Positions 48,640-61,468 of a DNA stretch of 64,000 nucleotides are shown here, one piece after another. How positions within the stretch are numbered: position 1 is the stretch's first letter; every line of letters begins with the position of its first letter. The stretch is from Trileptium ribeirensis (Eukaryota > Nematoda > Enoplea > Enoplida > Thoracostomopsidae), in the NCBI GenBank assembly GCA_030248225.1, contig JASANE010000768.1:1-64000 (forward strand). The letters run 5' to 3'. The position numbers were made by a program, and so were the translations under genes. The notes under the pieces are model-generated. The model worked only from the letters and a program-made list of their open reading frames with translations, searched no databases and was not told where the DNA came from.

Positions 48640-50525
48640 GTCTGAGAATACAACAAAAATAAAGAAAACCACGCACCACATCTGGCCGCAGAACAAGAAA
48701 AATAAACAAAACTACGCACCATATCTGGGTGTAAAACAACAAAAATATGGAAAACTACGCAACACATCTGGCCATAGAACAAGAAAAATAAAGAAAACTA
48801 CGCACCACATCTGGCCGCAGAACAAGAAAAATAAAGAAAACCACACACCACATCTTCCCGTAGAACTCAAAAAATAAAGAAAACTACGCACCACATCTGG
48901 CCGCAGAACAAGAAAAATAAAGAAAACTACGCACCACATCTGGCCGCAGAACAAAAAATAAAGAAAACCGCGCACAACATCTGGCCGTAAAACAACAAAA
49001 ATAAAGATAACCACACACCACATCTTCCCGTAGAACTCAAAAAATAAAGAAAACTACGCACCACATCTGGCCGCAGAACAAGAAAAATAAAGAAAACTAC
49101 GCACCATATCTGGGTGTAGAACAACAAAAATATAGAAAACTACGCACCACATCTGGCCGCAGAACAAGAAAAATAAAGAAAACTACGCACCACATCTGGT
49201 CGCAGAACAAGAAAAATAAAGAAAACTACGCACCACATTTGGCCACAGAACAAGAAAAATAAAGAAAACTAAGCACCACATCTGGCCGTAGAACACAAAA
49301 TAAAGAAAACTACGCACCACATCTGGCCGCAGAACAAGAAAAATAAAGAAAACCACGCACCACATTTGGCCGCAGAACAAGAAAAATATTTTGCCGAAGA
49401 ACAAAAAATAAAGAAAATCAAGCACCACATCTCGCCGCAGAACAAGAAAAATAAAGAAAGCTACGCACCATATCTGGGTGTAGAACAACAAAAATAAAGA
49501 AAACTACGCACCACATCCGGCCACAGAACAAGAAAAATAAAGAAAACTTCGCACCACATCTGGCCGCAGAACAAAAAATAAATAAAACCGCGCACCACAC
49601 ATGGCCGAAGAACAAAAAATAAAGAAAACCACGCACCACATGTGGCCGTAGAACAACAAAAATAAAGAAAACCACGCACACATCTGCCCGTAGAACAACA
49701 AAAATACAGAAACCCACACACCACATCTTCCGTAGAACTCAAAAAATAAAGAAAACTACGCACCACATCTGGCCGCAGAACAAGAAAAATAAAGAAAACT
49801 ACGCACCATATCTGGGTGTAGAACAACAAAAATATAGAAAACTACGCACCACATCTGGCCGCAGAACAAGAAAAATAAAGAAAACTACGCACCACATCTG
49901 GTCGCAGAACAAGAAAAACAAAGAAAACTACGCACCACATTTGGCCACAGAACAAGAAAAATAAAGAAAACTAAGCACCACATCTGGCCGTAGAACACAA
50001 AATAAAGAAAACTACGCACCACATCTGGCCGCAGAACAAGAAAAATAAAGAAAACCACGCACCACATTTGGCCGCAGAACAAGAAAAATATTTTGCCGAA
50101 GAACAAAAAATAAAGAAAATCAAGCACCACATCTCGCCGCAGAACAAAAAAATAAAGAAAGCTACGCACCATATCTGGGTGTAGAACAACAAAAATAAAG
50201 AAAACTACGCACCACATCCGGCCACAGAACAAGAAAAATAAAGAAAACCTCGCACCACATCTGGCCGCAGAACAAAAAATAAATAAAACCGCGCACCACA
50301 CATGGCCGTAGAACAAAAAATAAAGAAAACCACGCACCACATGTGGCCGTAGAACAACAAAAATAAAGAAAAACCACGCACACATCTGGCCGCAGAACAA
50401 GAAAAATAAAGAAAACCTCGCACCACATCTGGCCGCAGAACAAAAAATAAAGAAAACCGCGCACAACATCTGGCCGTAAAACAACAAAAATAAAGAAAAC
50501 CACGCACCACATCTGGCCGTAGAAT
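48640..50525. repeat. 43-bp tandem repeat array, about 44 copies
   Basis: The unit is close to GAAAATAAAGAAAACTACGC followed by ACCACATCTGGCCGCAGAACAA. Variants include CTGGGTG, CTTCCCG and a truncated ATTTTGCCG unit. A block of about 702 bp is repeated within the array (the ATTTTGCCG unit occurs at 49388 and again at 50090), so a segment of about 16 units was duplicated. Because 43 is not a multiple of three and the minus strand lacks stops, long Phe/Cys-rich frames (up to 200 codons at 49885-50487) appear; they are products of the repeat, not genes. Confidence 0.97.
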
Positions 50526-53500
50526 ATACATAGTGCTAAGGATGGTGTTATAAACAATAGTGCAGTTCTGGTTTTTATTATATGCTACTTGTCGTTTCAG
50601 TAGCCGTCTAATGTCAATCACCACAAATGTGACAAGACAGACCATTCGCAAATGGTACAGGTCATGCGCAAAATATTAAGTGTTGTTAAATGGATGTGTA
50701 AAAATACAAGTTACTACTATCTAAATCAACATCACAATATAATTTTAATCGTCGCGTTGTAAGACCAAATTAGCTCGTTAGCGATAATTAGTATGTATTT
50801 ATATAAAGGAGAGATGACGAGCGACTAAAGCGCGATGAGTGGCGAGATCCCAACTGCCATCAAGACTTCTTTAAAATACTAAATTAGTTTTTTTGCAATG
50901 CTTAATAGCCTAAAACTGCAGTTTCTTGCAATAATGAGCATCAAGACGCGTACCAGTGGATTTTTATGCCTAAGTGAAAGGAACAATCACCTGATGAGAT
51001 CGTAAGAATTTGAAATTTAGGCCTGAAAAGACGGGCGTGTTCGGTCTAAGCGTGCCAACACGAAATATAGGAGCGAAGGCTTTTATACTTCTACATGTAA
51101 AATATCTAGTGGATTTGTACCGGAGTAAAAATGAAGGTTACCAAATTTTCAAGCTTTATAAAGTAAAACCATCGAAATAGGGTTTTGAGTGACAATACAT
51201 CAATATGTTGAGCTAGGAAACTAAGTCTCAAAACCGCAGCAGTTCGCGTCAACACAAAAATTTTGCGCCCTCACCGATATCGATCCAACCATCAGTTGAG
51301 TTATTAGTGTCAGTATATTACTAACCGTAATACATGGTCCTTACTAAAGGTACCATAGAGGGAAAGCCTTGCTGCAAAGGAGACCTGTATGAAAGTTGAC
51401 TGAATGACGATGAGATGCATCGTTAGCAATCTCAAACTCTACGCTTGGGTTGTTGTGATGTTTGTCTTCCCACAGAATGCACATTGTGTTCGTAATATTT
51501 GTTTTGCAGCAACAATGAGGAAATAATAAATAAAGATAACACATCTACACATATGTCTGGCAAAAACCCATGAATACATGCTAAACGCAGAACTTTAGTG
51601 TACCTTGGTAGCCAATGTAAAGTTAAGGGTCACAATCATTTACAGTTAACATTTCAGTCAAGGTTGGATCCAGGTGGGGATCCATGGGTCAGATCCCGCC
51701 ATCCGAACATGCATAGGTACCCAAGGTCAGTCGACTGATGAAGGTAGATCATATATGCAGTTGCGTAATTCGCTAGGAATTTTGGGTGGTCCGACTGAAG
51801 TGAAGATCTGAAGACCTATGTATACACAGGTTATGTATATGTTAGTGAAGATGAGTTCGTGTAAAAATTAACTGATTAGATTATAACGAAATGATTGTAA
51901 ACGACCGCCCCGCCCACTTCTTTGCCGACCTTCCCCCATTTTTGAAGCGCATGCGACGCCCCTTGGTGTGCCGCTTGCACTCCCCTTGGCAACGCCGATC
52001 TTCTTATGGGAGGTAGCCCGATCCCCCAGCTCAGGCTCACACCCCTCGTGGCGTAGTTGAGCGGAAAATTTTGGCCAAAATAGGCAAAAATGGTGGGAAT
52101 TGAAAAAAAATTAGAAAAAAATTACGGGTCCCAAAAAATCCTAAACGTTATCACCGCTCCCGGAGCACCCGCTATGCCCCGTGGCACCTCAAACCTCGCC
52201 CATGTACGCCTATGTACGAGCTCAATATATCAAAATTTCTTTAGCCTCTTCATTTTTGACTATTCACAGAGTTAACAAAAACGTGTACACTTACAATGCT
52301 CATTCCGATTTTGCCAGTGTTCCAAATTTGCATAAAACGATAATGAGATTGTCGAAGATTGCTATAATGGAAAACCTCAGTACCCCTTAATTTGTTGTCA
52401 AGATTGTACCAAAGATTACCAGTTTAGTTTTATTAACCTTTCTTAAACCTTTTCAAAGCTTCATTTGGAATAGCTCCTTTATGCAACTCCAGAGTGAACA
52501 TTTTACAATAATCGCGAGGACGAATATATAGTTTTACCAGTATATATTTTAGGGTTACGGAGTGCAAAGTGACGAGAAAGAAATTTTTATTAGTGATGCA
52601 ATTCTACTTCGCAGAGGCCACTTCGTGTTCAGTTTCACTATGGACTGTTAGGTGTTACCGTGCTCAGTAGCAGATCCAGCGTCAACCTAATAGGGGCTGT
52701 CAATAGGAACTTATTCACTTCCAGAAATCAAACTTTACCCATGCATGGACGGCACAATTCCATAGGGGTCCGTGCAGCGCAGACTACATTACACTGCTCG
52801 TTCGCGCCGAGAGCGTGCGAAAAATTAGAATTTATACAGTAGTAGTTCGCACTACCAAAAGCTTAACTCAATTTTTTGGGAAGGGGAGATGGGTGAGAGG
52901 GTTTCCGCTTGGCCTGACCTTCCTTCTCATCCCCTTAGAACGCTGTATCTGCAACTGACCGTGCTTTCATAATAGGGTATCCCTGTTTCCGATCCACCAC
53001 GTAAAACGCGAAAATTCACCGGTCCAACTCTGATCGCAAGATTTTTGATAGAAAATCATACAGTGTTCAGTGCTGACTACAAAAACTTTATTGACTGTAT
53101 TGTTTCTATTTGGTAATCATCAAACAGAATCAAAGATTGTGAAAAAACTCCTCGCAATTTACTAATTCTCAAGTTTTTTGAATAAGACTTATTATATACC
53201 CGTAGATATATGGGCAATATTGGGTTCATTTTGTAATTCGATTGTAGCTCTATGTAGCTGCTGCATGCTTGTATAAGCAATGTCGATTTCAATTTATGTC
53301 ACTCTACGACGAGTTCACTACGCGTGCAACCCAATACCGTTGTGGTCGAATTATATCAACTACTAACGTATATTTAATGTATATGTTGGATTTTTTTTCA
53401 AACCGCCACATCCGATACAGACCTAGTAAAATTGTGGGCATTCTCTGTCGCATCGAATGCAATGCAGATAGTCCGTTAATGTAGAACCGTGAACGGTCTG

Positions 53501-55615
53501 GTATTATAAACTTGTTGGTACATCTATTACAATAATATCAACGTGTATTGATGGCGATGTGTTGTCGTTGAAATTTCTTGTAACATTTGCTATTCATTGT
53601 AATAATATTTTAAATATTATACAAACATTTTCGGCTTTTAAGTTTGAAGATTTTAGAAATATAATAAAAATGTGTTTTTCTGTTATTTGTTTGAGCTGTT
53701 GGGTGGAATTTCGCATATCGAAAATGGTAACTTAGTAAAATCAGCATTGTATATATTCATTGTAATTATATATACAGCCTGCAGGACGATATTCAGCCTG
53801 CATAATACTCTTGCTATCAAAACGCAGGGGCTCGGTGGCTTAGCTTCACCCTACTGCTCATCGCTTCATGAAATATCAACCAACTCATCAGCTATTTATT
53901 GATCCGCGGCAGACATACATACATACATATATAATTAACATTGTATTAAAAAACATTATGTTATTAAAAGCACGCAGCGTATTGCACAAAGATGCAGATA
54001 CGGTTGATGCGATTGCACGTTGTTTAGATATGGTATCAACCATTGCACGCAAGCTATAAATATAGAAGCTACCATTGCTCTAGCAGTATAGCAATAGTCA
54101 GCAATATTTCACTCGACATGTGGTAATAGAAGCGCGTATTAGCATTTTGCGTGCAATGGAAAGCCGTTGTCTTCATTTTGCGTGCAATGGAAAGAAGTTA
54201 TCTTCATTTTGCGTGAAATCGTTGCGCGACGTGTTTACGGTGTGCAGTTCGTGCACGCACTTCTGTGTGAAAAACGCATAAGTGTAAAACTTGTTTTCGT
54301 GGAAGACCCGTATTTTGCTTGTTGATTCCTTGCGTCTCTGAAAGACGACGTAGACTTCTTTGTCGAAAGTTGACTGCCTAGTAGACCCCTGGTTACGGAA
54401 TGAGATTGCATCGTATTTTAGGAAAATAATTCATGGATATCGTATTCAAGCCTGACTGTCAACAAACGACTCTATTTTTGCTTCAATATCTGGAATCTAC
54501 GGACACAAGGCACACTTTATTTAATGCGAAATGTACCTCGATTCGATAATAGGAGTATTCGGTAAAATCATACATAGGGGGTAACCCCCCCTGTGGTCCG
54601 GATCCCCCGAGGCCGAAAAGTATGGGTTTGTGTGGTGAATTTGTTGTAAACAGAAACTGCCAGCTTCCAGTAAACAGAAACTTTACATTTTACACAATTC
54701 TCAGAATTATAAATGCTCAGAATGCAATTTACACTTCTCAGAATCGGAAATCCCGAGGGGGGGGGGTGCGGACCCCAAAACCCACCGCCTCGACCAGTTT
54801 TGAGGCCGGACCCTAGTGCAGAAAGTAAACTCATAGGCGAAAAATATGGCTGTTAGGACCAAAAGAAAAAAATGTCCTCACGACCCACCCCCTATGAAAA
54901 TTTGGCCAAGCAGGGGGGTTATCCCTCCCTAGGATGGCCGCGACCCCCCCGTGGGGGGCCCCTACCCCCCTGGCATGACCGACCGCCGCCATGTAAGGAT
55001 AAAATGTTTTACGTTTTAATCCAAATCTCTTAATAAAATTATTCATAACTGATAAATATTTCTTTTACAAGTGGCTGCCACGCGTATTAGTTGTTACAGT
55101 CGTTTTCAGTGATTGTGGAGTACCCAATAATTTTAATTTGAATTGCTGTTCATTTCTGTCGCATCGTAAACTGCCTATTAATGGTTGCGCGATCATTAGA
55201 GCAAAACAGCGGAAGCAAACAATTATTACCGAACCAATTTCTTCATATTGCACACGATATGTATATGATTTTTTACTAATCAGGATCACGTTTGATTCTA
55301 CGCATCCTAAGCCCAATTTCTGGAAAACTCAATTTTTTGGCGAATTTTCATTATAACAATTAATTTGCTATCTGGGAAAGTACAGCTGCTTAAAACGCTT
55401 TCCAAGTTGATATTTCCAATTAAAAGTACTAACTCTTATTAAGTAAAAACATTCGAATAATGTATTTCTCTTTTGAAAGCCACAAACTATATGGCAGAAT
55501 AAGCTAAGGCTTAGGCTTATGTATAAATTTTTAGGAAGACAAATTCTCATACAATTGTCCGAGTGGAAAAAATTGGCATTATCCAAGAATTCTGGTCACG
55601 CCCTGGGTAAAAATA
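50526..55615. other. Non-coding stretch with GC-rich fragments and small repeats
   Basis: No gene recognised. GC-rich patches at about 51890-52200, 54575-54625, 54750-54820 and 54885-54995 stand out from the AT-rich background and look like ends or remains of mobile elements. Three copies of a 31-32-bp unit with TTTTGCGTGCAATGGAAAG lie at 54148-54225, and their complement CATTGCACGCAA occurs at about 54041, making a loose fold-back. An ACAT run lies at 53915-53930, and AAGGCTTAGGCTTA near 55506. Confidence 0.4.
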
Positions 55616-55619
55616 TATT

Positions 55620-55810
55620 TAAATTTTATTAAGATTAAGATGTTTGAATAGGGCTTAAGAATATATTTACCCAGATGATTGTTAAACTATTCATTTATAA
55701 AATTCATTAAGATTAAGATGTTTGAATAGGGCTTCAGCATATATTTACCCAGATGATTGTTAAACTATTCATTTATAAATTTCATTAAGATTAAGATGTT
55801 TGAATAGGAA
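55620..55810. repeat. 79-bp tandem repeat, about 2.3 copies
   Basis: ATTAAGATTAAGATGTTTGA recurs near 55628, 55706 and 55785 with near-identical intervening sequence. The third copy breaks off after GAATAGG. Confidence 0.85.
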
Positions 55811-57841
55811 TGTTTGAACTCATGAAAGCAAGTATCACTAATATTTGTAGATAGGGCGCCACAGTCACAATACAATAGTCCGGTGGACTTGTGGCAAACC
55901 CTCAGATTTAAGCTCATTAAAATATCCTCTGTTAAGAATCTCATCATATGTTATATGCGGTGGCAACGATAGCCCCGCGGTAGCATTTGTATTTTTGTTA
56001 TTAGGCCCTACGTTAACCACCCCCATTAGCGGTGGTATATTCTCCACGCGTATGCGTGGTATTTTTTTGTATATAACACAAAACCTGGCGTCTACAAAGT
56101 CCATTAAGATTGGCTACGTCTTAACGAAGCGATAATATAATAATATAGACTTGGATCATGCACGTATACTGTATCATGTAATGTTATTTCTTTTTGTACT
56201 AACAGCCTTATTTGGGAAGCTGTCAGAATGCCAGCAGAAAGTGTTCCCCTGTTGCTAGCTAGCACCATGGCTTTAATTTTATTGCGCACCTTGTTACTAA
56301 GAGTTCTCAGAATTTAAAGCAATTTTCAAATTGCTACTAAAATAAATTAAAGCCCCACCGAGAGCATAACATTTCAAATCGTAAAGCTTTAAACAGGACA
56401 AAAGTTTTTTGAATCTTTAATAATTGTACAACTTCTGGTTAAGTTAAACTTAAAAACAAACCGCGCAATTACGATAGCAAGCGCCTGGCATTTCAAACAG
56501 CTATTTTCAGACTCCATTAATTTTGTCAAACAATAAAAATATTGAATGAAAATAACCGACGTGAATCTTCTTATTATGTGTTCGCAGAACCTATTAAAAA
56601 TTTAACTAGAAGAATTATTAAAAAAATAGAATAATAATGAATATTAAAAAATGCAAAAAAATTAATTCTCCTTAAATTTTGTCAGATTTTGTAAAGATAC
56701 CTTGTATTTTCAAACAAAAAAATCATAGAGCAAAGCAGAAAGCAACATAGAAGTCCTTGTTAGAGGGAAACACTACAACGTATACTACGAACGAGAGCAT
56801 TGACTACAACAAAGAATAGTGTGGGTACGGTTGTAGCCAACGAACAGCCATAGATATATGTGGCCCAGATTATAGGTATCTGAAATGAAGCATAATATCA
56901 GCAAGTCATGGACACAGCATACTGTCCTTTTTGTTCAGCAAAGTTTTGCAGTTTCCATTACGCCACTTTAATTTTCGCTAAATCCCCGTATTCCAATACA
57001 ATATAAAAAATTCATGTACTCTAAACCGGCAACCTTATAATCATTCTAAAGCATTTTCAACACATGTAACAAAATCATAAGATACACGTAATAACAAAGT
57101 GACGCGAGAATAAATATCAAAATTGGTGTCGCCGGCAACCGGGACAATACTAATCCGTTCGACAGAACGTTCTATAATTGTTACGATAGATAACAAGGTG
57201 GCTTCAATTAAAATTCGGTCATTGTAAAGGATCCGTCGTGGATACATAATCTCACACACTGTTACATATGTGAAGTATTTCCACTCTTGCAAACAAAATT
57301 CAAGCTAAAACATACGATAAACTGTAATGTGGGAGTCATGTTTTCTTTTTATTCTCCACTATACTACTAAATTGGCACAGTACGGGCATAAATTTGACCA
57401 CTCTAGATCGCAAGTGTAAAACGTGGCGATGCTCTGGCACAAAAATGTAACCGAGCTGTTTGCTGCCTACTTGAACCATTGCCAACAAACGGATTTTTCC
57501 CTTTTGTATATGAAACTAGCACTAACTTTCAAGGAATAATCCCAAAATTAGCAGATGATAAATAAGACACGTATGAACGTTGAAATGAAATAACCTTCTC
57601 GAAGCTTAAGCGAAGTAGGTGCGAGATTAGCATGATTCATTCTGATCTTCTGCTGAGAGAACCACTAACTGAACTACCGAGTTTACTGCAAAGCAAATTT
57701 AGCTAACATTTATGCACAACTAAACTTAAGATGATCTCGCTGACGCTGACGCTAAAGCTATTATGCTTTATGTTAAAATTTTCATTACCGAACATTTTCT
57801 TGTTGGTCACAATATACTACAATGGTCAGAATATATGCGGA
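55811..57841. other. No gene recognised
   Basis: Minus-strand open frames at 57292-57041 and 56289-55865 have a mixed protein-like composition but no recognisable motif, Met start or clear splice sites. I leave them unassigned. Confidence 0.35.
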
Positions 57842-58028
57842 GTTCACAGAAAAATGTGTGCAATTACTCGACATCGTCAACATATACACACGTGTGTATG
57901 GAATCATTACTTTCGATAGTATGTAACAACCTACGTGAGTTGTTACATAAAGCCGGTTCTGCGTAACAACTTTGGTACGTTGTTACGCATAATAGCGTGT
58001 ACTTAACTACATTGCTAATGTTGTTACG
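57842..58028 (+). repeat. Left arm of a long imperfect inverted repeat
   Basis: GTTCACAGAAAAATGTGTGC through GCTAATGTTGTTACG aligns to the reverse complement of 60581-60764, with shared blocks ACTCGACATCGTCA, CATATACACACGTGTGTATG and AACTTTGGTACGTTGTTACG. Overall agreement is about 75-80 percent by eye. The arm contains hairpin modules in which GTAACAAC and GTTGTTA face each other. Confidence 0.75.
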
Positions 58029-60580
58029 TTTTCCCGTAAATGTATCTGCCCCTACTATTTTATATTTTATACTACATTTGGATATGTCTAGACACAAGAC
58101 CTCGACGTCAACGGTCCAAACAAATGCCTATTCGTTTCTTTTGATGATTGATACATTGCCAAGATGTTACTTGTTGACGATGATCAAATTTTGTGGGTTA
58201 GTTTCATTGCTTTGAGTATACCTCCCATATTAATTCCCTCATACAAATTTCGGCCCAAGAGCTGACCTATACACTTACTATAACGGGACTTCGATCACTG
58301 AAATTGCGCTACTTATTTAAACATAAAATTCTGTTTGCATTTCAATTGAAACCTTAAATAAATGGCACGGTTTGTGTCTTGTAAGCTCTGGCATTAAACA
58401 TATAGATATCAAACAAGATGAGTATTTAAGGTTATTTGTAATAATTACTAGTCTTAGTTCGCACTAGTGCTTGAAACTCACGGGCGACAGATACAGTAGT
58501 TCGCCCGGATTGAAAATTTCGACAGTTGTCAGCTCTAATTCTCAGAAATGAACCACTATATAATTAATTACAGCAGAAGTTTACACGGGGCGCGAAGCAT
58601 TTTCGATAACTTACTTTCGTAGCTTAGTTCGTAAATAACACACGGTGCTCGTAGAATGAAAAATTTGATAAAATCTATCAATCTGGTGTAGAATTTGCGT
58701 CGAACAGACGAACAAAAAATTTTTTGCCACTATTGTTGTGCATTTGATGAAACTCCGCTCTCTGTGTTTCAAGTATTTGTAACACACTTATTGAGTTCAG
58801 CTAAAGAGAATACCAGTACGTATGACATGAATCAAAATCCTACTTTTGTTGCTTTAGAATAGTACGATCTTCAATCCCATAACGCTCACAAAAATATACA
58901 ACCACTGCGTTATATTGTATCAGTGTTACAGATTTTTATCACGCGAATTTGAGATATTCGCGCTGAATTCGAGGTGTCCTTCTCAAATTCGTTTCCAATT
59001 CTCTCATTTTTGTAACGCCGGTATAACTTAGAAATTTAGATAGCTTGGACACGTTTTGAAGTCAATAATGTCTTAAGATAATTTAAAGTGATAGATTCCT
59101 CAATTTGCCACCCCAACTGTGTTTACTTTAACTAATAAATATAAATTTCTCAAACGTGTCAAGGTATTTTATCGAATATGACTGTGGATTGTGCCTGTTT
59201 ACTTAGTGCACAACCATTCAAACATTTTAGCAATTTCGCATTAATTAGAAATGCAATAATAGAATATTCGCCGTACAAATTGGAAGCATTAAAAATAATT
59301 TGAGTTCTTTTATGACTCGCCATCGAGTTAGAACTGATATGCCAACCGTAGTTTTAACATTTTATCAGTCATTAAGAGATCGCGACTAAAGGATATAACT
59401 ACATAGACCATTGGTAAAGGATGTTCAACTGTGTATCATCTAACACAGCAGCGGTCCAAAAATGGTTCGAATGATAGATTCAAGCAATTAGTCCGTTTCG
59501 TCGAGCTGAAGGTGAAATATGTTAGGAAAGCAGCAGCTGCGGAAGGTACAGTCCGGTATTCTGCTGCCTTTGTAATATAAATGTATTAACTGCAGTAAAC
59601 TGCGTAAATAAATTGTATACTTATATATCCCATCAATATGATATATAGAATATGACTATCAGCTTCGGCATCATACATAAAGATTAATTTATGGAACGAA
59701 CTAAGTGAAGGTCAGCATATAGCATCGGTGCTATTTTGTTAGTTTAAAATGGTGGGCACATGTTGGGGATTAGAAGCTTTAGAAGCAAACTCCATCACCA
59801 TTCTGAACACTTGTGGCGTGCATAAACACATAAAATTTAGTTCTTTAAAGATGGCAAAGGCTTTGGAGTCGCAGACAAAACTAGGATTGGTTACAATGGG
59901 TACAAAAGCAGCGGAGATAGAGGTTTGGATTGGATTAAAAACTATCCGATTTATCTTTGCTCTAAGTGACCAAAAATCTTGAATTGTTGGTCACTCATTT
60001 AGTTATACCCATGGGGTTGCATTTACTTTACATATGTCGAAAGCCACCGCTTAGTATTAAGCTTTCGCAGTACTAATCTCCGACATCCGAATTTTTAATG
60101 CGAATTGTGACACATTTGCCCAGTGTCTGTGCTTGTAGAGTCCAGTTTTCCTAGCTATAACTGCTTGAATACATGTTTAAACAACGGTGAATGCAATACA
60201 ATATTTCCTTTGTAAATAGATTACCACAGTTCAACTCAGTTAAATGAATTAACCCTCTAACGTTCACTGTCCTTAAGGCAGGTCAGCGAACACTGTGTAC
60301 TGTGTTGAAACGGTATGGCTGAAGGGAGTAGAGTTTCTACTGAGGGATATAGGGGCAATCGTTAAAAAATTATTGTCTGTTTCTGTCATTCATAACTCAT
60401 CTTCGTATGGATCTGTGGATTTCGGTAATTTTTTTATTCAATAGTAAAATTAACAAGGATGTTGCCTTTAGTTTAACGGAAACAGCTTCGACCTCGGACC
60501 TTAAATGTCCGTAACAACATTCGATTGTTGTTATAAAGCTGCGAATACACGTAACAAAATTCGAGAGTAACAAATAGGAC
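58029..60580. other. Interior between the inverted arms, no transposase found
   Basis: About 2.55 kb of AT-rich sequence. One open frame at 59749-59982 has a protein-like composition but no motif I know. If the arms are transposon ends, this interior belongs to a non-autonomous or heavily decayed element. Confidence 0.35.
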
Positions 60581-60764
60581 GGAACAATATCAGCAACGTT
60601 GTTATATACAAAGGAATTATGCGTAACAACGTACCAAAGTTGTTACACAGAGCCGCTTTGCGTAACAACTCACGAATGTTGTTATATACTATCGAATGTA
60701 ATGTTCCATACACACGTGTGTATATGCTGACGATGTCGAGTAAGCGCACACATTTCTCTGTGAA
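60581..60764 (-). repeat. Right arm of a long imperfect inverted repeat
   Basis: This is the inverted counterpart of 57842-58028. Just inside it (60510-60580) further GTAACAA modules continue, for example GTAACAACATTCGATTGTTG near 60511, so the right end carries more hairpin units than the left. Similarity outside 60764 fades within about 60 bases (GCGAACATA near 60805 versus CGAACATTT near 57789). Confidence 0.75.
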
Positions 60765-61184
60765 CGACTCAATACTGCTTTTTGTTATCGAATATCAAAT
60801 ATGTTCGCGAACATAATTTTTTCGGATTTGTATTCACAATTGGCATGTTCACGGACAGTAATTGATAAATAATGGGGCGTTTAAGTTAAGATGTGTGCAA
60901 AATGACTCAAAGTTGTCCAACAGTCTCATGAGGCGCACACCGTTTCCGTATATAGGTTTTCTAGACACCTCGGACAACTAGAGGAGTCTTACGTGACTGT
61001 GAGGTTTTGCATGACAAGTCTGCACTGACTATGAATTTTGTCCAATACAGTCTCCGGCGACAACAGCTAAAACACGCTCCAAAAATTGAATTTCCTGCCT
61101 CAGCAACTGTTAAAATTTAAATTTCTACCGTTATAGTTGTTGAGACTACGTAATTACAAACAAAGAATGATCAGGAAAACATGA

Positions 61185-61384
61185 TGTAATGTAAACATGA
61201 TGCAATATTGACGAGGGACACATGATGATATTTGCATTTTGTTATTCTGATGCAATGTTGTATCAAATTGAGTGGGTGATACTAACTATTTAAGAAATGG
61301 ATTTTCGCCCATTTGGTCTAGTTCGTTCATGTTTGATTTTACAGTAAACTGTTAATTTACTCCAAGTCACGACAGAGTTTATTG
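61185..61384 (+). promoter_or_regulatory. Probable end of the 5' LTR and leader of the Gypsy-type element
   Basis: Sequence just upstream of the gag-pol gene has three ACATGATG words (61180-61225) and a TATA-like CTATTTAAGAAA near 61288. The downstream LTR lies beyond the window, so LTR limits cannot be set by comparison. Treat as a placeholder. Confidence 0.25.
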
Positions 61385-61400
61385 GCGATCAGGGCTTCGT
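61383..61400 (+). other. Candidate primer-binding site
   Basis: TGGCGATCAGGGCTTCGT starts with TGG, as expected for a site complementary to a tRNA ending CCA. It resembles the TGGCGACCGTGAC sites known from tRNA-Arg-primed Gypsy-family elements only in its first part. It lies about 70 bases before the gag ATG, a reasonable distance. Confidence 0.35.
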
Positions 61401-61468
61401 GTTCACGTTAGTTTATCTTGTGTTTGATTCATCAACACGTGTTACACTCAACGCTACGATTCATCGAA

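Noticed and set aside
49885..50487. A 200-codon minus-strand open frame rich in Phe and Cys
   Set aside because: It lies wholly within the 43-bp tandem array and reflects lack of stops in the unit in all three frames, not a gene.
48640..50525. CRISPR-like array
   Set aside because: Units are contiguous tandem copies with no unique spacers, in a eukaryotic context.
55765..57292. A possible multi-exon minus-strand gene from adjacent open frames
   Set aside because: The frames lack a Met start where examined, recognisable motifs and convincing splice sites.
61418..61468. Upstream extension of the gag frame
   Set aside because: The extension would start at a TTG codon. The ATG at 61469 begins the Gly/Gln-type gag N-terminus and is the more likely start.
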